A stretch of DNA of 14,904 nt from JAFGSZ01 sp964492185 (GTDB taxonomy: Bacteria; Bacteroidota; Bacteroidia; Bacteroidales; UBA10428), in the NCBI GenBank assembly GCA_964492185.1, contig CAZBJH010000088.1, positions 1 through 14,904 on the forward strand. The letters are read 5' to 3'. Shown here piece after piece: positions 1-6,047 of this stretch (position 1 is its first letter; the number at the start of each line of letters is the position of its first letter). The notes under the pieces were generated by a model that was not told the origin of the DNA, searched no databases, and saw nothing but the letters and a program-made list of their open reading frames with translations. Made by a program: the position numbers and the translations under genes.

Positions 1-223
1 AACGATTCAACAGTTCAACAGTTCAACAAATTGTTTAATCGTTTAATCGTTTAATTGTTTAATCGGTTAATCGTTTAATCGTTTAATCGGTTTATCAGTT
101 CAACGATTCAACAGTTCAACAGTTCAACAAATTGTTTAATCGTTTAATCGTTTAATCGTTTAATCGGTTCATCAGTTCAACGATTCAACAGTTCAACAAT
201 TCAACAGTTCAACAATTCAACAG
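1..223. repeat. Octamer tandem array, downstream of the CNNM-type gene
   Basis: The stretch consists almost entirely of 8-base units of two related kinds, roughly GTTCAACA/ATTCAACA and GTTTAATC, arranged in blocks. There is higher-order order too: the block beginning AACGATTCAACAG starts at 1, again at 102 and again at 179. The array runs up to the stop codon of the minus-strand gene at 224. Read in that gene's direction it begins CTGTTGAATTGTTGAACTG. The same units occur in inverse orientation at the right end of the window. An 8-base unit changes frame each repeat, so it is not a coding repeat. I see no protein or RNA gene here. Confidence 0.93.
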
Positions 224-1483
224 CTACAACTCCTTTCGCACTGCCACCAGGTCGATTTTTGTTTTGCTTACCTTTAATATCTTAAACTCAAAATTATTAT
301 ATCTGATCCGGGCGTTTATCTTAGGTATACTTTCGTGCAGGTAATAGATCAAACCGGCCAGTGTCTCATATTCGTTTGATTCGGGGAGGTTAAGACCATA
401 ATGCTCATTTAAATAATCAATTTCCATTCTTCCCGAAAAGATATACTCGTTTTCGCCGGTACATTTTTCAATCAGATCAATACTGTCATGCTCGTCAATG
501 ATCTCACCGATGATCTCTTCAATCAGATCTTCAATAGTAACCATTCCTGCAATACCGCCAAATTCATCAACCACGACAGCAAGATTTTTTTGTTCCTGAA
601 TAAATTCGCGTAAGAGTTTATTCGCGGGCATGGTTTCGGGAACAAATGATACGCTGATCAACTGGGATGCAATGTTTTTAGGATTCTTAAAAAGGGATTT
701 TGATGTTGCATATCCCAGGATATTATCAATTGATTCATTATATATTAAAATTTTTGAATATCCTGTTTCAATGAATTTTTGTTTCAGTTCTTCAACACTG
801 CTGTTTTTTTCAAGGGCAACGATCTCGGCTCGTGGCACCAAACAATCACGTAGTTTTACATTTGAAAAGCTGAGTGCATTCTGGAATAATTTCATCTCAT
901 TATTTTCGGCTTCTTTTTCATCAGGTTCTTCCTGTGATTCCTTAATTAAGAAATTTAAATCAAGTGCCCCGAATATCCTTGCTTTTTGCTGGTTTGAAGG
1001 ATCTGTTTTAAATATTCCTTTCAGGAACATGGTGGAAAGCCATGAGATAAATTGGGAGACCGGATAGAACAGGACATAGAAAAAAAAGATGGGAACTGCA
1101 AAAAAGGAGAGTGCCCCGTTCGGATTCAGCATTACCACGGCTTTAGGCAAAAATTCTGCTACTACAAGTATAATTAAAGTAGAAAGGATAGTTTGAAGGA
1201 TAAGCATAGCCGCATCCGAATTGGTAAAATTAAGAATAAAAGGTTCCAGCAGTATAGCCATAAAAATACCGTAAATCACCAGGGCAATATTATTGCCAAT
1301 AAGCATTGTGGTGATATATTTACCGGGATTAGAGGTAAATGTGGATATGATCCCTGATCCGAAAGTGCCATGTTTCTTATCAAGCTCGATACGAAGTTTA
1401 TTTGATGAAAAAAAAGCAATTTCCATTCCTGAAAAAAATGCACTCAGTAACAGGGTAATAATAATGATAAGTATAAGATTCAT
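224..1483 (-). CDS. CNNM/CorC-family membrane protein (hemolysin-like, GldE-like), DUF21 + CBS pair + CorC_HlyC
   Basis: A 419-residue inner-membrane protein with the usual three-part layout. The N-terminal DUF21 (CNNM) membrane domain spans about residues 1-165 and starts with a hydrophobic segment followed by SGMEIAFFSS (18-27); the conserved acidic-Pro-Lys motif appears as AEFLPK (109-114). A CBS pair covers about 205-330 and ends in VVDEFGGIAGMVTIEDLIEE (304-323). A CorC_HlyC domain fills about 343-415. The family includes Mg/Co efflux-associated proteins and the Bacteroidota gliding-associated GldE. Substrate cannot be told from sequence, and GldE function is not supported by any gld neighbour here. 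The ATG at 1483 is preceded by AAAG, and the palindromic element pair begins only 8 bases upstream. From the overlapping gene order it is probably the last member of the coaX-lptC operon, now separated from it by an insertion. Confidence 0.9.
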   Translation of the reverse strand: MNLILIIIITLLLSAFFSGMEIAFFSSNKLRIELDKKHGTFGSGIISTFTSNPGKYITTMLIGNNIALVIYGIFMAILLEPFILNFTNSDAAMLILQTILSTLIILVVAEFLPKAVVMLNPNGALSFFAVPIFFFYVLFYPVSQFISWLSTMFLKGIFKTDPSNQQKARIFGALDLNFLIKESQEEPDEKEAENNEMKLFQNALSFSNVKLRDCLVPRAEIVALEKNSSVEELKQKFIETGYSKILIYNESIDNILGYATSKSLFKNPKNIASQLISVSFVPETMPANKLLREFIQEQKNLAVVVDEFGGIAGMVTIEDLIEEIIGEIIDEHDSIDLIEKCTGENEYIFSGRMEIDYLNEHYGLNLPESNEYETLAGLIYYLHESIPKINARIRYNNFEFKILKVSKTKIDLVAVRKEL

Positions 1484-1491
1484 CTTTAGTT

Positions 1492-1642
1492 AATTAGTGT
1501 CTGTCCATAATGTCCGATATCTGCGTTGCTGCTCGCATTTTAAATCCTCGAATACTTTAGTATACTGCGGTTTAAAATGCTCACGCGCCTTGATCTCGAA
1601 CATTCTGAACAAACACTGTGAGTTTATAGACACACTCTAATT
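1492..1642. mobile_element. Palindromic MITE-like element, copy A (core type 1)
   Basis: The 151-base element is bounded by inverted termini: AATTAGTGTCTGTCCATAA on the left, and on the right (1623-1642) the complement of AATTAGAGTGTGTCTATAAA. The interior is a nested palindrome. GCATTTTAAA (1535-1544) pairs perfectly with TTTAAAATGC (1571-1580), ATACT (1552-1556) pairs with AGTAT (1559-1563), and an outer imperfect arm lies around 1515-1525 and 1584-1598. No ORF is present. The last four bases, AATT, are shared with the next element. Because AATT is self-complementary, it could be either the end of the terminal repeat or a target duplication. There is no transposase in the window, so a non-autonomous element is inferred, not shown. 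Confidence 0.8.
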
Positions 1643-1809
1643 AGTGTCTGTCCATAAAGTCCCATTTGCAGCGTTACGCTTGTCCGAAAATTGCTCATTT
1701 ACGACTGGTAAACTCCGCGTTTCCGGACCGCGCGAGCCTTGCAAATGGAACCTTCTGAACAGACATATGACCGGCTAACATTTTGCTTATTTATAGACAG
1801 ACTCTAATT
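1639..1809. mobile_element. Palindromic MITE-like element, copy B (core type 2)
   Basis: The 171-base element has the same termini as copy A: left AATTAGTGTCTGTCCATAAA, and right (1790-1809) the complement of AATTAGAGTCTGTCTATAAA. The core differs. CCATTTGCA (1662-1670) pairs with TGCAAATGG (1740-1748), GTCCGAAA (1682-1689) pairs with TTTCCGGAC (1720-1728) with one bulge, and TTTAC (1698-1702) pairs with GTAAA (1708-1712). The inverted copy at 12047-12218 matches it with about four substitutions and one indel. Its right end overlaps the last gene upstream: the TAG stop of the 65-residue membrane protein lies inside the terminal repeat. Confidence 0.85.
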
Positions 1810-2001
1810 CTTCTTCTTTTCAGATGCAACTCTGACTTTTTTGCGGAGGAAAAACATTATCAGCGCTACAGCACTCAGAATGAAAAACATATATCCCTCA
1901 TTAAAGCCTGCTAAAAAAGATCTGTATATTGCAAACAATAAACATATCACGGCAAGGGTCAGCCACATAAATTCTATTGCCTTACTGATTTTCCTGTTCA
2001 T
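1804..2001 (-). CDS. Small two-segment membrane protein of unknown function, end of the lptC operon
   Basis: A 65-residue protein that I do not recognise as a named family. It has two hydrophobic segments, about residues 10-28 (FMWLTLAVICLLFAIYRSF) and 37-52 (YMFFILSAVALIMFFL). A short loop containing GFNEG separates them, and the tail is basic and lysine-rich (RKKVRVASEKKKN). A short hairpin in the inner membrane with a cytoplasmic basic tail is the simplest reading. The ATG at 2001 overlaps the end of lptC by 20 bases, which points to translational coupling and to a real gene. The stop codon TAG is formed by the terminal bases of palindromic element B, so the original C-terminus may have been slightly different. 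Confidence 0.72.
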   Translation of the reverse strand: MNRKISKAIEFMWLTLAVICLLFAIYRSFLAGFNEGYMFFILSAVALIMFFLRKKVRVASEKKKN

Positions 2002-2617
2002 CTACAGTTACTGTTCCTTTTGAACCGATCAGTTTCCATTTTGAAAGGTCCTGATTAGCTTCAAATCCGTTTTCCCCATAATATATTCCATCTTCATTCA
2101 CGATTTTTGAGAATTTGTCGGAATAGATCTTTTTGCTTTCTTCATCCCAGTATAGTTCTTCGGTGTCCAGCCGTTTATTTTTTTCAAAATTTTTGGCTAC
2201 GACATTATTTTGTGCTTTCCACAATTTTTTTTCAATGTAATAGATTGCATAATTTGCTGTGATTGTTGATTCGAGCTGGTTTTGATCATCATAGAAAAAG
2301 ACTTTTATACCTTTTGGAAATTCATAATTTGGCTCACTTGCTTCCGGATACCTGTAAAGCTCGGGCGTTATAAATTTCAGTTTTACTTTTCCCGAATCAG
2401 AATAAGTAACTTCAACATTTTTACCTGATTGGTCTGCCAGTTCTTTGTCATCACTTATAGCATGAATTTTCTCAATATCATTTTCGCATGATACGAAAGT
2501 GATCAGTGCCGATAAGATTAATGCCTGCAAAAATGTTGTCTTGCAACTTTTATAAATAACAGAGTGCAGATTATATGGATACTTATTAATCATTAAAACG
2601 CGCGAGAGTTTTTTCAT
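1982..2617 (-). CDS. lptC: LPS export ABC transporter periplasmic protein LptC (lipoprotein type)
   Basis: A 211-residue LptC-like protein. In the family LptC receives LPS from the LptBFG transporter in the inner membrane and passes it to LptA. The hydrophobic segment LQALILSALITFVSC ends in Cys44 in a lipobox-like setting (FVSC), so a lipoprotein anchor is likely; lipoprotein LptC is common in Bacteroidota. The following region (about 60-195) has the LptC/OstA-type beta-strand pattern, with IKVFFYDDQNQLESTITANY, then KLWKAQNNVVAKNF and LDTEELYWDEESKKIYSD. The ATG at 2617 overlaps the TPR gene by 32 bases. An internal ATG at 2593 (residue 9) overlaps it by only 8 and would give a more typical signal peptide, so the start is uncertain. 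It is downstream of barrel and TPR genes in an envelope operon. Confidence 0.86.
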   Translation of the reverse strand: MKKLSRVLMINKYPYNLHSVIYKSCKTTFLQALILSALITFVSCENDIEKIHAISDDKELADQSGKNVEVTYSDSGKVKLKFITPELYRYPEASEPNYEFPKGIKVFFYDDQNQLESTITANYAIYYIEKKLWKAQNNVVAKNFEKNKRLDTEELYWDEESKKIYSDKFSKIVNEDGIYYGENGFEANQDLSKWKLIGSKGTVTVDEQENQ

Positions 2618-3932
2618 TTATCCAGCAACCTACCGTATATGTGTTCCCCGGGTATACATCCTGGAAAAAAGCTTCTTCTTTATTAGGGAAATAGTTCGAA
2701 TAAGTTAAGATAAGCTTATTTGCCTTTGCTTCAATACTCGGGTCTGCCTGACGCGCTTTGTCAAACTTGTCAACAGCCGCCCAAAATACCGCATTTGGTA
2801 ATGATAAGCTGTTGCAGTCGCTTTTACTGTCAGCATATAATTGTCCGATAAGTAAATAGGGCTCACCCCAGTCCGGATTTAATTTTATTGACTGCAGGGC
2901 GTATGAACGTGCCTCTGATTTCCTGCCACGTTCACGGTAGCATGCAGCCATCCCGTAGTACCATTCAGCTTTTTTCGTGCTGTCGGTTTCAAGTTGCAGC
3001 GCCTGTGTATAATAATCCGCTGCTTCAGAAAACAAACCATTATTGAATGCCATTGATGCAATGTTCACTGCCGATTGTGCCGATGGTTCCATAGTGTGCA
3101 ATTTTTTGGAAGCATCAAAGAACAGTTCTGAATCTGAACAGTCCCTTTTTTGCAGTAAAGAGGTCAGCATTCTCAAAAATCCTGCATTTTCAGGTTTATC
3201 TTTTAGTTCGACTGAAAAATAACGCTCCAGGGTTGAACATTGTGCAGGACCTTCGTTAATAAAATTGTTATCGATCGAGGTCATCAGGCTTTTTAGCCGG
3301 GCATTTTTCGGGCGGATCTTCATTTTGTTCTGGATGATGTTAAAAGCTGTAATATAATCTTCAATCACCCTGTTTTCATCAATTTCTTCATTCTGATAAA
3401 GTGTTATGGAAGCAGAGACAAAAGTTGCAAGCACCGGGTTTGATGAATTATTCCCGCCTGCCTCGATTGACTCTTCAAGGTAATCATAAGCCTGCTTAAT
3501 ATATTGAATATCTTCGTTCCTTCGATATCTGAGCAGGTCCACACCCTGCCGTCCCCTTACATTGGCAATTTCATTATAATACTTAAGCCTGCGGTCATAT
3601 ATCAGCATCAGTGTATCTGTCAGATCTGATCCGCGTTTTGTATTATCTGTTTCATCGATAAAATATCTGTAAATTTTTACTCCGTCAATATAAATGTTTT
3701 TACTGGATCGGGGACACTCGTCAAAAACGATCTTCCAGAACGGGTAGGCAGACACATAATCATCCTGCCTTGCATATTCCCTGTATAACGAAAGATTTTT
3801 TATGCAGCGGATACTGTCTTCACCATGCCCGTACTTTGAACCGTCTTCAACTCCTTTTTGTCCCAAAAGTGAAGAAATGAAAAAACAAGTAAGAATGATC
3901 AGGTAAATCTTTTTTGATAAATGCTTCATCAT
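2586..3932 (-). CDS. Exported tetratricopeptide-repeat protein
   Basis: A 448-residue protein with a signal peptide: KHLSKKIYLIILTCFFISSLLG is followed by Gln25, a typical export signal. TPR-like helical pairs are clearest at about residues 285-370, for example ASMAFNNGLFSEAADYYTQA, then WYYGMAACYRERGRKSEARS and IKLNPDWGEPYLLIGQLYAD. The N-terminal half is rich in helices and aromatic residues and may hold degenerate repeats (the early segment YREYARQDDYVSAYPFWKIV is TPR-like). It starts with ATGATG, only 9 bases after the barrel gene, and its 3' end overlaps lptC. Family knowledge suggests a periplasmic scaffold. The context suggests a role alongside LPS transport or outer-membrane assembly, but no specific partner can be read from the sequence. 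Confidence 0.84.
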   Translation of the reverse strand: MMKHLSKKIYLIILTCFFISSLLGQKGVEDGSKYGHGEDSIRCIKNLSLYREYARQDDYVSAYPFWKIVFDECPRSSKNIYIDGVKIYRYFIDETDNTKRGSDLTDTLMLIYDRRLKYYNEIANVRGRQGVDLLRYRRNEDIQYIKQAYDYLEESIEAGGNNSSNPVLATFVSASITLYQNEEIDENRVIEDYITAFNIIQNKMKIRPKNARLKSLMTSIDNNFINEGPAQCSTLERYFSVELKDKPENAGFLRMLTSLLQKRDCSDSELFFDASKKLHTMEPSAQSAVNIASMAFNNGLFSEAADYYTQALQLETDSTKKAEWYYGMAACYRERGRKSEARSYALQSIKLNPDWGEPYLLIGQLYADSKSDCNSLSLPNAVFWAAVDKFDKARQADPSIEAKANKLILTYSNYFPNKEEAFFQDVYPGNTYTVGCWINEKTLARFND

Positions 3933-3941
3933 GTAATTATT

Positions 3942-5231
3942 TTAATCATATTTTGACTGTATGAACCAGAAATCATATATTGTAATCCCCACTGAAAAAA
4001 TGTGGTATGTTTCTTTCAATGCATTAATATTTTCAGAACCGCGTTGTCCAAGTTCATAAGTAATATTAAAACTTGTCTTTGTAAGCATGTTGTTAGTGTT
4101 CTTCCACGGTAAACCAAGTCCAAAACTTATGCCAATGTCGCTGATTTCATTATCATCTGTTTTTATATAAGAATTGGAATAATGACCTCCGATTCTGTAG
4201 TTGATCAATTGCCAGTAGTTTGCGCGGGCACGTTGAGAAACAGAAACCTGTTTATATTCTATGCCGAAATGAAATGAATGGTAGGGATTAAGCCGGTCAT
4301 TACTTCCGAAAACCAAACCTTTGGTCCAGTCCTGAGATATATAGTCTGCAGCAATAAGTAACTGGTCATTGTAAGTATAAGCTAATCCAAGCCCGAGTTT
4401 TAATGGTATTTTCAAAATCCCGTCCCGGTTTTGTTCAAAACTCAGAGTGTCTTCGGTGTATTGTGTTATTCTTAAAATAGATGCATCATTCCGGCTTGAA
4501 AGGCTGGTTTCATTATCAACCGCCAGCCCAAGGGTCAGGTGATGCTTTTTCCACAGATCTCCGTAGACCTGTATTCCGCCCTGAAAGAAAAAATCACCTG
4601 CTACCAGCTTGTCTTCAAACCATGTTACAGCAGAATAGGTTGATTCAATACCGGCAGATCTTGACTGATTAAGAGATCCAAACAAGTATCCTGCATTCAA
4701 ACCTATGGAAATATGATTGAACAGTTCAAAACTACTTCCTATATAAAATTCATTTATTCCTCCTTCGCCTTTATATATCAGGCTGACATCATCGGATGAG
4801 CCGGCCAGCGTACCTTCCTGGATAAGATTATAACCAATACGGCTGTATGGAACAATACCTATGCTCGACTTCCACCATTTCGTAACAGGAAAGCCAATAG
4901 CCAGATGGTCAATATTATAATTCCGGGTGGATGCATTACCTGCTGAAGTGATAAGGTTATTGATCTGGCCCTGAAGACCTACATCAAAAATAAATGATAA
5001 GGTATCCTGCGCGGAATAGGAGGCAGGATTCAGGTAATTGATCTGGTTGGAGGACCTTAAGGGTATGGATACACGTCCTAATGCACGGTTGTGGGCAAAA
5101 CCTTCCTGTTTCAGGTCGCCGATACCAAATCGTGAATAGGGCGAATTTACATAGTTCTGGCAATAAAGACCACCCTGACCAAAAACAATTATAATCAAAA
5201 AAATCAGTCCTTTTTCATGTAGTTTTGACAT
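3942..5231 (-). CDS. Outer-membrane beta-barrel protein, FadL/OMPP1-like fold likely
   Basis: A 429-residue exported protein. After the signal segment GLIFLIIIVFGQGGLYCQ the mature N-terminus reads NYVNSPYSRFGIGDL, with NPASYSAQDTLSFIFDVG shortly after. That pattern is familiar from Bacteroidota barrel proteins found beside lptC and coaX. The rest alternates short amphipathic strands with glycine- and aromatic-rich turns, as in SIGLNAGYLFGSLNQ and LGLGLAYTYNDQLLIAADY. It ends in FSVGITIYDFWFIQSKYD, not a classic terminal Phe. The length fits FadL-like barrels, but the exact family is not certain and the transported substrate is unknown. The ATG at 5231 lies inside the coaX 3' end (17-base overlap), so it is probably translationally coupled to coaX. 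Confidence 0.82.
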   Translation of the reverse strand: MSKLHEKGLIFLIIIVFGQGGLYCQNYVNSPYSRFGIGDLKQEGFAHNRALGRVSIPLRSSNQINYLNPASYSAQDTLSFIFDVGLQGQINNLITSAGNASTRNYNIDHLAIGFPVTKWWKSSIGIVPYSRIGYNLIQEGTLAGSSDDVSLIYKGEGGINEFYIGSSFELFNHISIGLNAGYLFGSLNQSRSAGIESTYSAVTWFEDKLVAGDFFFQGGIQVYGDLWKKHHLTLGLAVDNETSLSSRNDASILRITQYTEDTLSFEQNRDGILKIPLKLGLGLAYTYNDQLLIAADYISQDWTKGLVFGSNDRLNPYHSFHFGIEYKQVSVSQRARANYWQLINYRIGGHYSNSYIKTDDNEISDIGISFGLGLPWKNTNNMLTKTSFNITYELGQRGSENINALKETYHIFSVGITIYDFWFIQSKYD

Positions 5232-5949
5232 TGTATTCCAATATAGTGTTTAAACCGATACTTATTAAGTTTGGCACCACAAAGATGGTGTTTTTTAGTT
5301 TTTTATCAAAGAATTCAGCATCACCACCTGTAATTATGGCTTTCAGGTCTGTATAAACCTTTTTCAATGCGTTTATATGGCCTTCAATTTCCATTAGTAT
5401 ACCCCCTGTAACCCCTGCAACGATAGCTGAGATTGTATCCTCACCGATGAGAGGATAATGTTCTGTTTTTTCCGCGAGTGGAAGTTTGCCGGTGTATGTG
5501 TGCAGGGCTTTGAATCTCATGCTTAATCCGGGTGTAATATTGCCTCCCCTGTATACTGAATCGCGGGTTATCAGATCGTATGTAATTGCAGTGCCGGCAT
5601 CTATCACCAGAACATTTGTTGACGGGAACAATGCATTTGCCCCTGTAACCCCGGCAATTCTGTCGTTTCCAAGTGTTTCTTTTGTTTTATACATGCTCTT
5701 AACAGGCAGGGGGGTATTATGATCCATCCGGATAACAATGGGAAAGCATTTATTCAAAAGGCGGGTGATCCCCCGATCATCTCCGGTCACGGAGGAGATG
5801 ATGGCTTTACCTGTCATGTCATATTTTTTTAAAAATTCTTTTATTTCATTTTCCGGCTGATCATATATAACTCTGCTGCTGATCATTTTAGTATTGTCAA
5901 ATACAGCTGTTTTTGTCCTTGAATTTCCAATGTCAATAATCAGATTCAC
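5215..5949 (-). CDS. coaX: Type III pantothenate kinase
   Basis: The enzyme phosphorylates pantothenate with ATP, the first committed step of coenzyme A synthesis, in the cytoplasm. The 244 residues match the family length. The N-terminal phosphate-binding motif is DIGNSRTK (6-13). GNDRIAG (94-100) carries the pantothenate-binding Gly-x-Asp-Arg, and VIDAGTAITYD (115-125) holds the second acidic motif of the ASKHA fold. GGNITPGLSMR follows at 135-145 and ITGGD at 206-210. The start is GTG at 5949, giving M-N-L-I-I-D directly ahead of the motif. A Bacteroidota-type promoter lies about 42-73 bases upstream. It is the first gene of the operon, and its end overlaps the barrel gene. CoaX enzymes of this type are not feedback-inhibited by CoA (family knowledge). 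Confidence 0.95.
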   Translation of the reverse strand: MNLIIDIGNSRTKTAVFDNTKMISSRVIYDQPENEIKEFLKKYDMTGKAIISSVTGDDRGITRLLNKCFPIVIRMDHNTPLPVKSMYKTKETLGNDRIAGVTGANALFPSTNVLVIDAGTAITYDLITRDSVYRGGNITPGLSMRFKALHTYTGKLPLAEKTEHYPLIGEDTISAIVAGVTGGILMEIEGHINALKKVYTDLKAIITGGDAEFFDKKLKNTIFVVPNLISIGLNTILEYNVKTT

Positions 5950-5990
5950 CGATGGTAATAAAATTTAAGGATACCTGCACTAATATGTTG

Positions 5991-6022
5991 CAAAAGTAGG
6001 GAATAACTACATGCGGAACAAA
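5991..6022 (-). promoter_or_regulatory. Bacteroidota-type promoter for the coaX-lptC operon
   Basis: On the minus strand TTG (6021-6019, part of TTTG on the plus complement CAAA) is followed by exactly 20 bases and then TACTTTTG (5998-5991). This matches the Bacteroidota housekeeping consensus of TTG near -33 and TAnnTTTG near -7. A start site would fall near 5984, leaving a leader of about 35 bases before the GTG of coaX. It lies in the 98-base gap between mfd and coaX. It suggests that coaX and following genes have their own promoter and do not depend on read-through from mfd. Confidence 0.72.
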
Positions 6023-6047
6023 CCCTTGTAGTATATCATATTGAATT

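Noticed and set aside
1..223. Possible CRISPR array
   Set aside because: The units are 8 bases and contiguous, with no unique spacers and no cas genes nearby. It is a simple tandem repeat.
630..1067. Plus-strand ORF of 145 codons
   Set aside because: It lies wholly inside the CNNM-type gene on the other strand, which has clear domain motifs. It shows no recognisable protein pattern and is a shadow.
224..1483. Assigning the CNNM-type gene as gldE or as a hemolysin
   Set aside because: Sequence supports only the family. No gliding genes are in view, and hemolysin is a legacy name.
1492..1809. Tandem terminators between the 65-residue gene and the CNNM-type gene
   Set aside because: The palindromes lack T runs after the stems and share termini with copies elsewhere, so an inserted element explains them better. 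They might still reduce read-through.
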